IMG/VR virus record: IMGVR_UViG_3300037189_011503
Location: 1 to 42,787 of that record
Source: a virus
Length of the DNA: 42,787 nt
Reading direction: 5' to 3' (one strand)
Part shown: positions 20,880 to 29,056 of the stretch, piece by piece
How the letters are laid out: every line of letters starts with the position of its first letter
Numbering within the stretch: position 1 is the stretch's first letter
Position numbers and translations under genes: made by a program
The notes under the pieces: model-generated
The model's database searches: none
Seen by the model: the letters and a program-made list of their open reading frames with translations, nothing else
What the model was told of the DNA's origin: nothing

Positions 20880-22567
20880 TGCTCGAGCCCGGCGCTCCCA
20901 AGAAACACTTTGAGCGGCGCCTGAGTGCGCTGCGCGATGAGCGTTTTGGGTGGATCAGTCACTGGACTGACCTGTCGGACCATATCATCCCGCGCCGTGG
21001 CCGGTTCCTGACGCATCAGTCGCAGGATTCAAACAAGGGCGACAAGCGCAACTCCAAGATCATCGACCCGACCGGCGCGCTCGCGTCTCGCACGCTGGCA
21101 TCAGGCATGATGGCTGGCATCACCTCGCCGGCGCGGCCCTGGTTTAAGCTGCAACCGCCGGACCTGGAGATGATGGAATACGGCCCGGTGCGGTCCTGGC
21201 TCGATCAGGTCCAGCAGCGGCTCATGACGGTCTTCGCGCGGTCAAACGTCTATAACGTCCTGCCTGTGGTCTACGAGGAGCTTGGCGTCTTCGGCACGGG
21301 CGCGATGGTCGTGCTGGACGATGATGAGGACATCATCCGCGCTTATCCGCTCACGATCGGCGAATACATGATCGGCAACTCGCGGCGCCTGGTGGTCGAT
21401 ACGCTCTACCGTGAATTGCAGATGACCGTGAGTCAGGTTGTCAGCGAGTACGGGCTCGAGCGCTGCACGCCTGCGACCCAGTCGCTTTATCGGCAAGGCG
21501 CGCTCGACACATGGGTCAACCTGGTCCACGCCTGCGAGCCGAACGACAAGCGCATCGCCAACACGCCCGGCGCGCGTGGCATGCCGTACCGCTCCGTGCA
21601 TTTCGAGACGGGCGCGCAAGAGGACCAGTTCCTACGCGTGTCGGGCTATGAGGAGTTCCCGGCCATGTGCCCGCGCTGGCACATCACCGGCACGGATGTC
21701 TATGGCCGCAGCCCGGGGATGGAGGCGCTGCCGGACATCAAGCAGCTTCAGGTCATGGCCAAGCGCAAGGCGCAGGCGATCGACAAGATGGTGAACCCGC
21801 CCATGGTGGCGCCGGCGTCCCTTCGTCAGCAGGCGGCTTCTATCCTGCCGGGCTCGATCACCTACCTCGACATCAGTGCGGCGCAGGCTGGGCAGCCTGC
21901 TTTTCGCCCGGCTTATGAGGTCAACCCTCGCGTCCAGGAGCTCATGATCGACATCCAGAACAAGCAGGCGGATGTCAAAAGCGCGTTCTATGCTGACCTG
22001 TTCCTCATGCTGGCGAACAGTGACCGGCGCCAGATCACGGCGCGCGAGATCGATGAGCGCCACGAGGAAAAGCTCCTTATGCTCGGCCCGGTGCTCGAGC
22101 GTCTGCACGATGAGCTCCTCGACCCGTTGATTGATCGCACGGTCGCGATCATGGCGCGCAAGCAACTTCTGCCGCCCGCGCCTCCTGAGCTTCAGGGTGT
22201 CGAGCTTCGCGTCGAGTATATCTCGATGCTGGCCCAGGCGCAGCGTGCGGTGGGCACGTCTTCGATCCGCGATTACGCGACCTTTGCGATCGGCCTGGCT
22301 GGGGCAAAGCCTGATGTGCTGGACAAAGTCGATTTCGACAAGATGGTCGATAATTACGGGATGATGATCGGCGTCCCGTCTGACGTGATCCGCACCAAAG
22401 AACAGGTAAGTGAGATCCGTGCTGAGAAAGCAAAGCAGGCGCAGCAACAGCAGGCGATGCAGATGGCCGGCGCTGCCGCACAGACCGCCGAGACTATGGC
22501 GAACACACCAATCGGCGACCAAAACGGACTCGAAAGGGTGATGGAAGGCATGGGGATGCCGGTATGA
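20879..22567 (+). CDS. Portal (head-to-tail connector) protein
   Basis: A 562-residue member of the podoviral head-to-tail connector family. The N-terminus matches family sequence (ERRLSALRDERFGWISHWTD, then IIPRRGRFL), followed by LASGMMAGITSPARPWFKL. A long mid region includes YGRSPGMEALPDIKQLQVMA. The C-terminus is helical and Gln/Ala-rich (KAKQAQQQQAMQMAGAAAQT). It should form the dodecameric ring at one vertex through which DNA enters and leaves. Confidence 0.93.
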   Translation: MLEPGAPKKHFERRLSALRDERFGWISHWTDLSDHIIPRRGRFLTHQSQDSNKGDKRNSKIIDPTGALASRTLASGMMAGITSPARPWFKLQPPDLEMMEYGPVRSWLDQVQQRLMTVFARSNVYNVLPVVYEELGVFGTGAMVVLDDDEDIIRAYPLTIGEYMIGNSRRLVVDTLYRELQMTVSQVVSEYGLERCTPATQSLYRQGALDTWVNLVHACEPNDKRIANTPGARGMPYRSVHFETGAQEDQFLRVSGYEEFPAMCPRWHITGTDVYGRSPGMEALPDIKQLQVMAKRKAQAIDKMVNPPMVAPASLRQQAASILPGSITYLDISAAQAGQPAFRPAYEVNPRVQELMIDIQNKQADVKSAFYADLFLMLANSDRRQITAREIDERHEEKLLMLGPVLERLHDELLDPLIDRTVAIMARKQLLPPAPPELQGVELRVEYISMLAQAQRAVGTSSIRDYATFAIGLAGAKPDVLDKVDFDKMVDNYGMMIGVPSDVIRTKEQVSEIRAEKAKQAQQQQAMQMAGAAAQTAETMANTPIGDQNGLERVMEGMGMPV

Positions 22568-22806
22568 AGAAGATTGTTCAAGTTCCATCTGTGGCTGTGG
22601 TGGCTCAGGTGGTGGCCAGCCGGGAGGTTCCGTCTCCTGCCTTTCGGCTGGCCAATCGCTTACGTGTCGAGCGTGCTCCGCGTAAGGTCGCCGTCCCGGT
22701 CTTTCCTCCCGCCGACGCTGCGATAACCTTGCCCGGCGCTCCTCTGGGGGTTTTGGAGGGGCGCCGGGTCTTTTCACATTCTGGCAACCGGAGGGTCGGC
22801 GCATGA
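22564..22806 (+). CDS. Doubtful small ORF containing a terminator
   Basis: An 80-codon ORF starting in ATGA overlap with the portal gene. Its product (basic and Val/Ala/Pro-rich) matches nothing I know. A strong rho-independent terminator lies inside its 3' third (22732-22774), and the next gene has its own good ribosome site. It may be a non-coding spacer that happens to be open, or a real small gene whose mRNA is partly stopped. The start coupling favours real translation of at least the first part. Confidence 0.35.
   Translation: MKKIVQVPSVAVVAQVVASREVPSPAFRLANRLRVERAPRKVAVPVFPPADAAITLPGAPLGVLEGRRVFSHSGNRRVGA
22732..22774 (+). terminator. Rho-independent terminator downstream of the portal gene
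   Basis: The left arm CCCGGCGCTCCTC (22732-22744) pairs with the right arm GAGGGGCGCCGGG (22756-22768), one G-U pair and a loop of about 11 bases, followed by TCTTTT. It would partly stop transcription between portal and the scaffold/capsid genes and so adjust their relative amounts. The stem is unusually stable. Confidence 0.75.
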
Positions 22807-22925
22807 GAGCCGCTCTCTGGCGCTTGCTGTCGTCCTGGTGCTGGTCCGTGAGCGATGCGTTTCATTGGTTGGGCGATCAGGCTGAATGCCGCGCCAAACG
22901 TGCGCTGCGGAAGCGCCGCGCATGA
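22803..22925 (+). CDS. 40-residue basic, Trp-rich protein upstream of the Bbp19-like gene
   Basis: A short gene with GGAGGG 7 bp before ATG and ATGA overlaps with the neighbours on both sides. The product begins with an amphipathic, Trp-rich part (ALWRLLSSWCWSVSDAFHWL) and ends with a very basic tail (KRALRKRRA). Small proteins of this style sit before Bbp19-like genes in related podoviruses. It could associate with membranes or with DNA; the role is unknown. Confidence 0.62.
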   Translation: MRAALWRLLSSWCWSVSDAFHWLGDQAECRAKRALRKRRA

Positions 22926-23245
22926 GCGCTGCCCGCCGCAAGCACGAGCCTTTTGACGCTTCCGATCCTGGGCAGGTGTCGGCGCGCGTCAATGCAGACA
23001 AGCGGCGGCGCGAGCGTGAGGTCGATGACCTGCGCGCGGTCGTGGCCACGCCGGAGGGCCGCCGCGTCATGTGGCGGATGCTCGAGCATTGCGGTGTGTT
23101 TCGCTCCACCTTCACCGGCCACGGTGCGCGCGATGCCTTCAACGAGGGCGCCCGCAATGTGGGCCTGTTTGTCATGGGCGAATTGGCTGAGGCCGAGCCC
23201 GAAGTGATCACAACGATGCTTAAGGAAAGCAAAAAAGATGTCTGA
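22922..23245 (+). CDS. Bbp19-like virion/assembly protein
   Basis: A 107-residue protein with the pattern characteristic of the Bbp19 family: VVATPEGRRVMWRMLEHCGV, then FRSTFTGHGARDAFNEGARN and VGLFVMGELAEAEPEVI. The family is named after a gene of Bordetella phage BPP-1 and is found beside scaffold and capsid genes, but its exact task is not established. The stop overlaps the scaffold start by 8 bp, so the two are likely coupled. Confidence 0.8.
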   Translation: MSAARRKHEPFDASDPGQVSARVNADKRRREREVDDLRAVVATPEGRRVMWRMLEHCGVFRSTFTGHGARDAFNEGARNVGLFVMGELAEAEPEVITTMLKESKKDV

Positions 23246-23894
23246 ATCCGTCAACACCGCACAGGCTTCCACCGACGCGGGTGCCGGACAGGCTGCGGCC
23301 GACACGAGCACGCCGGCGCCCGACGCGCCTGTCTCCGCTTTGTCTGCCGCTGGCGCTGCCGAACCCAAGGCAGACGCTGCTGCACCGGCCCAAGCCGAGG
23401 CCCCTAAGCCTGCGGCCGTGCCGGAAAAGTACGAGCTCAAGGCCCCCGAAGGCATGGCGCTCGATGCTTCCGCGATTGAGGCGGCAACCCCGATTTTTAA
23501 AGACTTGGGGCTGACCTCTGACCAAGCGCAGAGGCTCTCCGATGTCTATGCATCGCAGATGGCACGGATGGCGCAGCAGCAGCGCGAAACTTGGACCAAG
23601 CAGCATGAGGGCTGGGTCTCTGACATGAAAGCGGATGCGGAATTTGGCGGCGATAAGTTTGCCTCATCCGTGTCCACCATGTCGCACGTCATCGACAAGG
23701 TGATGGGCAATGAGGCCGATGCCTTCAAGCAGATGCTAGATCTGACCGGGGCGGGTAACCACCCCCAGATGGCGAGGCTTCTGTACCGCGTCGGTAAGGC
23801 GATTGGCGAGGACGGTCTGGTGCGTGGCGGCCCTGCGGGTGCCATGACCGAGAACGACCTGGCTAAGAGCCTCTTTCCAACCATGAAATCTTGA
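23238..23894 (+). CDS. Capsid scaffold protein
   Basis: A 218-residue protein. Residues 1-60 are an Ala/Pro/Asp-rich flexible region (TSTPAPDAPVSALSAAGAAE). From ~65 there is YELKAPEGMALDASAIEAAT, a marker of podoviral scaffolds. The middle is helical (RMAQQQRETWTKQHEGWVSD), and the C-terminus is AMTENDLAKSLFPTMKS. It lies directly before the major capsid gene, as usual. It should guide capsid shell assembly and then leave the procapsid. Confidence 0.85.
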   Translation: MSESVNTAQASTDAGAGQAAADTSTPAPDAPVSALSAAGAAEPKADAAAPAQAEAPKPAAVPEKYELKAPEGMALDASAIEAATPIFKDLGLTSDQAQRLSDVYASQMARMAQQQRETWTKQHEGWVSDMKADAEFGGDKFASSVSTMSHVIDKVMGNEADAFKQMLDLTGAGNHPQMARLLYRVGKAIGEDGLVRGGPAGAMTENDLAKSLFPTMKS

Positions 23895-23904
23895 GGTGTG
23901 AATT

Positions 23905-24900
23905 ATGACGCTTTTGAGTGCAAACAACCCGACCCTGATCGACGTCGCAGCGCGGCTCGATCCGAACAGCAACATTGACAAGATCGTCGAGCTTTTGGCT
24001 GCGACGAACCCTGTCTTGCAGGACATGACCTTCATGGAAGGCAACCTGCCGACCGGGCACAAGACCACGGTGCGCACCGGCCTGCCGGGCGTGACCTGGC
24101 GCAAGCTCTACGGCGGCGTGCAGCCCAGCAAGTCCTCCACCGCTCAGGTGACGGATTCGGCTGGTATGCTCGAGGCCTATGCCGAGGTGGACAAGGCGCT
24201 TGCCGATCTGAACGGCAACGCGGCCGCCTTCCGCCTGTCTGAAGACCGCGCCTTCATCGAGGCGATGTCGCAAGAGATGGCGCAGACCCTGTTCTATGGC
24301 AACGAAGGGACCGAGCCTGAAGCCTTCACCGGCTTCGCGCCGCGGTATAATTCGCTGTCTGCGCAGAATGCGGACAACATCATCGATGCCGGCGGCTCTG
24401 GCTCCGACAACACGTCGATCTGGCTGGTCGTTTGGGGTCCGAACACCTGCCATGGGATTTATCCCAAGGGCTCGACCGGCGGCGTGCAGATGCGCGACCT
24501 TGGCGAGGTCACGGTGGAAAACGTGGACGGCAATCAGGGCCGTGCGCAGATGTACCGCTCTCACTATCGCTGGGATTGCGGCCTCACCGTGCGAGACTGG
24601 CGTTACATCGTGCGCATCGCCAATGTCGATGTGTCCGACCTGACCACGGTCTCTAACACGAAGAACATCATCAATTGGATGATCCAGGCTGCCGAGCGCA
24701 TTCCAAATCTGGGTGCGGGTCGGGCTGCGTTCTACGTCAACCGCAACATCCGCGAGAAGCTGCGCCTTGGCATCCTTGAGAAGGTGGCGAGCAATCTCAC
24801 CTTTGAAACGGTGACGGGCAAGCGCGTTCTTTCGTTCGATGAGATCCCGGTGATGCGTACCGACGCGATCCTCAACAACGAATCCCGCGTCGTGGCGTGA
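23905..24900 (+). CDS. Major capsid protein
   Basis: A 331-residue capsid subunit. It opens with LSANNPTLIDVAARLDPNSN and contains GLPGVTWRKLYGGVQPSKSS and SIWLVVWGPNTCHGIYPKG, patterns of BPP-1-like podoviral capsids with the HK97 fold. GAGGTG is 7 bp upstream of ATG 23905. Position after the scaffold and before a cement protein supports the call. No leader peptidase site or protease gene is seen, consistent with scaffold-only assembly. Confidence 0.9.
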   Translation: MTLLSANNPTLIDVAARLDPNSNIDKIVELLAATNPVLQDMTFMEGNLPTGHKTTVRTGLPGVTWRKLYGGVQPSKSSTAQVTDSAGMLEAYAEVDKALADLNGNAAAFRLSEDRAFIEAMSQEMAQTLFYGNEGTEPEAFTGFAPRYNSLSAQNADNIIDAGGSGSDNTSIWLVVWGPNTCHGIYPKGSTGGVQMRDLGEVTVENVDGNQGRAQMYRSHYRWDCGLTVRDWRYIVRIANVDVSDLTTVSNTKNIINWMIQAAERIPNLGAGRAAFYVNRNIREKLRLGILEKVASNLTFETVTGKRVLSFDEIPVMRTDAILNNESRVVA

Positions 24901-24923
24901 TCAGGTAAGAAAGGAACATCCTT

Positions 24924-25406
24924 ATGGCTATTCTTGACAAGCGCACCGAGTTTGCTGACGCGGTGGCGCTCAACACGGGGGCCGCTGGCACCTACAACAT
25001 TGGCGACCAGATTGACCTTGGCCTGGCCGGTCGGGGCATCGGCGAGCCGGGCGATCAGCTTTACCTGGTTCTCCAGGTAGCGACCGGCATCGGCGCTGGC
25101 TCTGCCGGCACGGTGCAGTTCTCGCTGGCCAGCGATGACAGCGCCACGCTGGCCACCAATGCCACGCAGTCCATTCACCTCCAGACGCGCGCCTTTGCCA
25201 CCGGCACGGGCACGGCGGCTGGCGCGCTGAAGGCCGGCACGATCTTGGGCGTGTTTGCGCTTCCGATCGAAGGCGTGGTGTACGAGCGCTATCTTGGCAT
25301 CCAGCAGGTGACCGGCGCGGTTGCGATCACGGCTGGCGCGGTGGATGCGTACTTGACCCCGGCCCCGCCGGCTTGGAAGGCGTATGACGCGCCGTTCCAT
25401 CTCTAA
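24924..25406 (+). CDS. Capsid cement protein, Bbp16-like
   Basis: A 160-residue protein opening with ILDKRTEFADAVALNTGAAG. Glycine/alanine-rich beta-type sequence follows (LYLVLQVATGIGAGSAGTVQ, FSLASDDSATLATNA), and later GVFALPIEGVVYERYLGIQQ. This matches the Bbp16 cement/decoration family, which stabilises the shell after expansion. It is 23 bp after the capsid gene with AAGGAAC upstream. Confidence 0.83.
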   Translation: MAILDKRTEFADAVALNTGAAGTYNIGDQIDLGLAGRGIGEPGDQLYLVLQVATGIGAGSAGTVQFSLASDDSATLATNATQSIHLQTRAFATGTGTAAGALKAGTILGVFALPIEGVVYERYLGIQQVTGAVAITAGAVDAYLTPAPPAWKAYDAPFHL

Positions 25407-25429
25407 TCGGTAAGTAAGGAGGGCGGTGC

Positions 25430-25663
25430 ATGAAAGTCCGAGTCACACAGGTTGCGTTCTGGGACGGTTCGCGCCGCCGTGTGGGCCAGGTGCTCGAGGT
25501 GCCAGACGGCACTAAGGGCTCCTGGTTCGAGGTGGTGGAGGGGCAACCCTCCGCTGCGTCTTCTGAGCGGCAGAAACGGGCCAAGCCTGCGCCGATCGCT
25601 CTGTCCGAAATTGGGAAAGAGCCGCCGGTTGGGCCGCTTGATCCGCCTGCGATTGAGATTTGA
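25430..25663 (+). CDS. Hypothetical small head protein
   Basis: A 77-residue protein with a likely small beta-barrel N-terminus (KVRVTQVAFWDGSRRRVGQV, then LEVPDGTKGSWFEVV) and a proline-rich C-terminal tail. Proteins with the MKVRV start and a W-F-E-V ending are common among phage head genes, without known function. AAGGAGGG gives a strong ribosome site. It may bind capsid or DNA ends. Confidence 0.62.
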   Translation: MKVRVTQVAFWDGSRRRVGQVLEVPDGTKGSWFEVVEGQPSAASSERQKRAKPAPIALSEIGKEPPVGPLDPPAIEI

Positions 25664-25673
25664 GGAGGCATAG

Positions 25674-26039
25674 ATGCCAACGATTTCAGCGGTGGTTGAT
25701 GGGCGCAAGCCTACCGATGTTGCTTTCCCAGGCGAAAGCGCAGCCTTCACATGGTTTCCGCTTGCCAATGGCGATGATGGCGCTCCGGCGCAATATGGCG
25801 CCTACACCGATCGCAGCGTCCAGTTTTCCGGCACGTTCGGCACGGGTGGGACGGTGGTGCTTGAGGGTAGCAACGATGGGACGAATTGGCAGACGCTGAC
25901 TGACCCACAGGGGAACGTGATCAGCAAGACCAGCGCGTCCATCGAAGCGATCACTGAGGCGACCCGGTTTGTGCGCCCGCGCGTGACGGCCGGCGACGGC
26001 ACCACGGCCATTCGGGCCATTCTGTTTGTGCGAGGGTAA
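25674..26039 (+). CDS. Hypothetical virion protein with discoidin-like pattern
   Basis: A 121-residue beta-rich protein. The central stretch GTVVLEGSNDGTNWQTLTDP, followed by SIEAITEATRFVRPRVTAGD, looks like carbohydrate-binding or decoration folds found in virion proteins. I do not recognise an exact family. GAGGAGG stands 8 bp before ATG 25674. It sits among head and tail genes and is probably a minor structural part. Confidence 0.6.
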   Translation: MPTISAVVDGRKPTDVAFPGESAAFTWFPLANGDDGAPAQYGAYTDRSVQFSGTFGTGGTVVLEGSNDGTNWQTLTDPQGNVISKTSASIEAITEATRFVRPRVTAGDGTTAIRAILFVRG

Positions 26040-26043
26040 GGCA

Positions 26044-26538
26044 ATGGCTGAGATCACCAGCATGCAGACGGCGCTGGTCGAGGTTCGTAAGGGCCTGCGG
26101 ATCTTCAAGGCGCTTGAGTTCATCGAGCAGGCCGGCGCCAAGATTGAGGCTTCCCAGCAAAATGAGGCAGAGCTCCTGACCTCTATTGCCTCGCTGCGCG
26201 TGAAGCATGCCGAGACTATGGCGGCGTGCGAGGTCGAGCTTACGGCGCAAGCCTCGCGCCTGGCCGATGCAAAAGCTCAGGCGGTTCAGGCCGAGGCGGT
26301 GGCAACCCGCGAGGCCGAGAAGATCCTTGCCGATGCCGAGTCTAAGGCGAAATTGCGCACCGCGGCGGCCAATGACGCGGTGATCCAGGCAGAGGCGGTT
26401 GTCGAGCGCGCGAGGGCGGAGGCGATTGAGGCTGAAGCTGCGCGCGACCTGGCTAAGGCCGAGCTTGCGGATATTGACGCGCGGCGCAAGGCGCTGTCGC
26501 AGGAGGTTGCGGCGCTACTGGCTCGGATGGGCGGCTAA
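26044..26538 (+). CDS. Long coiled-coil virion protein
   Basis: A 164-residue protein that is nearly all alpha-helix with Ala/Glu/Lys heptads from ~35 to 160 (ASRLADAKAQAVQAEAVATR, AEAVVERARAEAIEAEAARD). The N-terminus is not part of this coil (MQTALVEVRKGLRIFKALEF). GAGGG and AAGG are close upstream. Coiled-coil rods of this kind may act as spacers in head or tail assembly. Function unknown. Confidence 0.65.
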   Translation: MAEITSMQTALVEVRKGLRIFKALEFIEQAGAKIEASQQNEAELLTSIASLRVKHAETMAACEVELTAQASRLADAKAQAVQAEAVATREAEKILADAESKAKLRTAAANDAVIQAEAVVERARAEAIEAEAARDLAKAELADIDARRKALSQEVAALLARMGG

Positions 26539-26541
26539 CCT

Positions 26542-28104
26542 ATGTCGGATTACGCGGAGGCCAATCCCGGCACGGGCGGCCCGAAATTCGCCACTGACAA
26601 TATTAGTGGCTTAGATCATCCGTATGCCAAGCTGGAGTTTGGCGCAGACGGGTCCGCGACTCCTGTGTCGGCAGCCAATCCTTTGCCGGTGACAGACGCC
26701 AATCAGCCGGACGTGCGAACGACGCATCCCACTTTTGGCGACCGTGGCGCGGTGGTGCGCCAGGCCCCGGCGGATATTTTCAGCGTAGGTTTTTCCGAGT
26801 CCGGGGCTAGCTTGCTGGCGCCGGCATTGACGCAGCGGCGCTTGGGCACGGGCGTCACGGTTTCGCAATCATCCAGTAACCTTGTCATTGCGGCAGGCAC
26901 CACGGCGAACAGCGAGTTTTTGGCGCGGTCGGTTGCGAGTTTCCGGGGCGCGTTCATTCAACGGCACAAGACGATCCTATCGCAGCGCATCGCTAATAAC
27001 AATTTCGTGGTGATGTTGGCCGACATGATTGGCGAGGGTTTGGCCTGCACAATCAACAGCGCCACGTCCATCACAGTCACCAAAGTCGCGCACGGCTTTA
27101 CAGCGGCCAATGTCGGGCAGTTTATGTTCGTCGGCGCCATTAACGGCGCGGCGGGCGTCCCAGGGCGCTATGCTATCGCTTCGATCCCGAGCGTGGATAC
27201 GATCACCTTCACAGTCGCGGGCTGGCCCGCTTCCGGTTCTTGCACGGTAGACCTGTTCGGGTGGAATTGGATACGCACCTATTATGCGGGGACTAACGCT
27301 CTTGTTGCAAACGTGGACGCGCAGCGGCGAGGCTGGAATAGTAACGACACGGCAGCCACTATCAATTCAACCGCTTCGCCCGGCCATGTGATGAACGTGG
27401 CGGCGGACGGACGCAATATCTATTGGTCTGACGCTTTGGTCGCATCCTCCACAGTGCCAACTGTGACCACACGCGCCAGTCGGGTTGAAAACATCCCCGA
27501 TGATGATGTCGAATTGTATCTGTATGTATGGTCGTTCAATAGCGCCGCGCCGCCAGCGTCGGGCACAACCTGGACGATTGGCTTCCTGAGCATCGAGGAC
27601 AACGCTAACGTCCCGACCTATATTGCGGGCGCCCGCCCGAATGGCGCGGCGGCTCCGTTCCCTGTGAGCGTACAAGGCCAAGCTAACGTCGGCGGCACCG
27701 TTTCTGTCAATCTCAACGCGGGTTCTGTACTTGCTAATGACGTGGGCCAGCAATACCGCGCCAGTGCCACAGGCGCCGCTTCTGGCGCGCATATTGTATC
27801 GGCTGCCTCCGTCAACGCCACGATAGTCAAGAATACTCCGGGGCGTGTGCTGGGCTGGTGTTTGGCTAACACGAATTTGGCATATCGGTATGTGAAGCTG
27901 CACAACCAAACGACGACGCCGACTGCCGGGACAGGCGTGGTTCGCACGATTGCGATACCGCCAAACGATTCAGTGACGTTCACGATTGAGGGCGGCATAG
28001 CCTTTACCACGGGCATCGGCCTAACAATCGTTACCGGCGCGGCGGACGCGGACGCGACGGCGGTTGGGCTGAATGATGTCGTGGGCGATCTGTTCTTTGC
28101 ATGA
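26542..28104 (+). CDS. Large beta-rich virion protein
   Basis: A 520-residue protein of unknown family. Residues ~170-235 contain a repeat similar to FCCH domains (ATSITVTKVAHGFTAANVGQ, then DTITFTVAG), also seen twice in the tail nozzle protein. The C-terminal ~110 residues (RVLGWCLANTNLAYRYVKLH, then IPPNDSVTFTIEGG and GLTIVTGAAD) resemble small tail or head-fibre domains. It probably makes a surface or head-tail structure. It starts 3 bp after the upstream stop with only a weak ribosome site, so coupling is likely. Confidence 0.7.
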   Translation: MSDYAEANPGTGGPKFATDNISGLDHPYAKLEFGADGSATPVSAANPLPVTDANQPDVRTTHPTFGDRGAVVRQAPADIFSVGFSESGASLLAPALTQRRLGTGVTVSQSSSNLVIAAGTTANSEFLARSVASFRGAFIQRHKTILSQRIANNNFVVMLADMIGEGLACTINSATSITVTKVAHGFTAANVGQFMFVGAINGAAGVPGRYAIASIPSVDTITFTVAGWPASGSCTVDLFGWNWIRTYYAGTNALVANVDAQRRGWNSNDTAATINSTASPGHVMNVAADGRNIYWSDALVASSTVPTVTTRASRVENIPDDDVELYLYVWSFNSAAPPASGTTWTIGFLSIEDNANVPTYIAGARPNGAAAPFPVSVQGQANVGGTVSVNLNAGSVLANDVGQQYRASATGAASGAHIVSAASVNATIVKNTPGRVLGWCLANTNLAYRYVKLHNQTTTPTAGTGVVRTIAIPPNDSVTFTIEGGIAFTTGIGLTIVTGAADADATAVGLNDVVGDLFFA

Positions 28105-28113
28105 GGGCTGGCG

Positions 28114-28317
28114 ATGTATTTCATTCGGATGCTGCAAGCCCTTTGGCTTGATGTCATTAGCTATGCGGCCGATCAGGTTGTCCTAGTGACTGACCCGGTT
28201 GGCGAGCAGCTTATTGACGAAGGTAAGGGCGAGGCGGTCGAGACGCCGGCGGTCTTTGTTGAGCACGAGCAGCGCCTGGCGACTGAGGGCTATCAGGAGC
28301 CCGAGGGCGGCTCATGA
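28114..28317 (+). CDS. Hypothetical small virion-region protein
   Basis: A 67-residue acidic protein; residues 1-30 are hydrophobic (FIRMLQALWLDVISYAADQV) and the rest is charged. It is not recognised. GAGGG lies upstream and its stop overlaps the next start (ATGA). Position between a virion protein and the tail adaptor suggests an accessory role in tail assembly. Confidence 0.55.
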   Translation: MYFIRMLQALWLDVISYAADQVVLVTDPVGEQLIDEGKGEAVETPAVFVEHEQRLATEGYQEPEGGS

Positions 28318-28433
28318 TTACCACGCATTACCTTTTTTTCTTTTTCAATGCCGGGGGCGGAGAGCCGCCACCACCTGTCATTGATGGGGGTGATTTCATC
28401 ATTCGGGTCCGTCGCCGGCGACGGAGGGGGTAG
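28314..28433 (+). CDS. 39-residue protein with Pro-rich middle and Arg-rich end
   Basis: A short gene starting in ATGA overlap. It has a Phe-rich start (HYLFFFFN), a GGGEPPPPVIDGG middle and a VRRRRRRG end. Similar tiny genes with poly-Arg tails lie before tail adaptor genes in some podoviruses. The positive tail might bind DNA or RNA. The next gene's ribosome site (GGAGGGGG) overlaps its end. Confidence 0.5.
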   Translation: MITTHYLFFFFNAGGGEPPPPVIDGGDFIIRVRRRRRRG

Positions 28434-28435
28434 GT

Positions 28436-29056
28436 ATGTCTTCGCAAGTGCAAATCTGCAATATGGCTTTAGGCTACCTAAATCACGGCATCCGCATAGC
28501 GGCGCTGGATGAAGGTAGTAACGAATCGGACCAATGCCAGCTCTATTATGACCACGCGCTGCGCTCTGCTTTGCGCGCTGCGCCTTGGGCTTTTGCCAAG
28601 CGCTACGCATCTCTTGCGAACCTAAGCAATCCGGTCTTGACGGAGTGGGCTTTCATGTACGCCTATCCGATCGATGGCATCATCATTCGGGCTATCCTGC
28701 CGCGCGTTGCATCGACGCCGCCGAACCGCTGGGAAATTGCCTCGACCACCTCAAACCAGAAGGTGATCCTGTGCAGCGTACCAGACGCTGTTGCCTGCTA
28801 TACTGCAAGCATTACGGACCCGAGCCTTTTTGACCCGCAATTCGTGAGCGCCTTTGCGTGGCAGCTTGCCGGTGAATTGGCAATCGTCCTGACCGGCAAT
28901 CCTGGGCTGAAGCAGATGGCGGACGCGCAATTCGGGCGCGCGGTCAACCTGGCGATGGTCAGCAATGGGGCGGAGGAGGTCGGGCCGCCGGCGATCGAGG
29001 CTGAATGGATACGGGCGCGGGAAGATGCGCCCTATGCGCGGGGAGTGTGGGAATGA
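28436..29056 (+). CDS. Tail tubular protein A (gp11-like adaptor)
   Basis: A 206-residue protein of the T7 gp11-like adaptor family. Typical sequence: QVQICNMALGYLNHGIRIAA, then ESDQCQLYYDHALRSALRAA and PWAFAKR, a W-x-F-A-x-x-R signature of this family. The adaptor ring joins the portal to the nozzle. GGAGGGGG is right upstream. The stop overlaps the start of the nozzle gene. Confidence 0.87.
   Translation: MSSQVQICNMALGYLNHGIRIAALDEGSNESDQCQLYYDHALRSALRAAPWAFAKRYASLANLSNPVLTEWAFMYAYPIDGIIIRAILPRVASTPPNRWEIASTTSNQKVILCSVPDAVACYTASITDPSLFDPQFVSAFAWQLAGELAIVLTGNPGLKQMADAQFGRAVNLAMVSNGAEEVGPPAIEAEWIRAREDAPYARGVWE

Noticed and set aside
21632-22804. 390-codon minus-strand frame opposite the portal gene
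   Set aside because: Arg/His-rich shadow of the portal; no ribosome site or motif.
24470-24486. ATTTATCCCAAG in the capsid gene as a further motif copy
   Set aside because: Spacing to a left TTG half is wrong and the bases encode conserved capsid residues.
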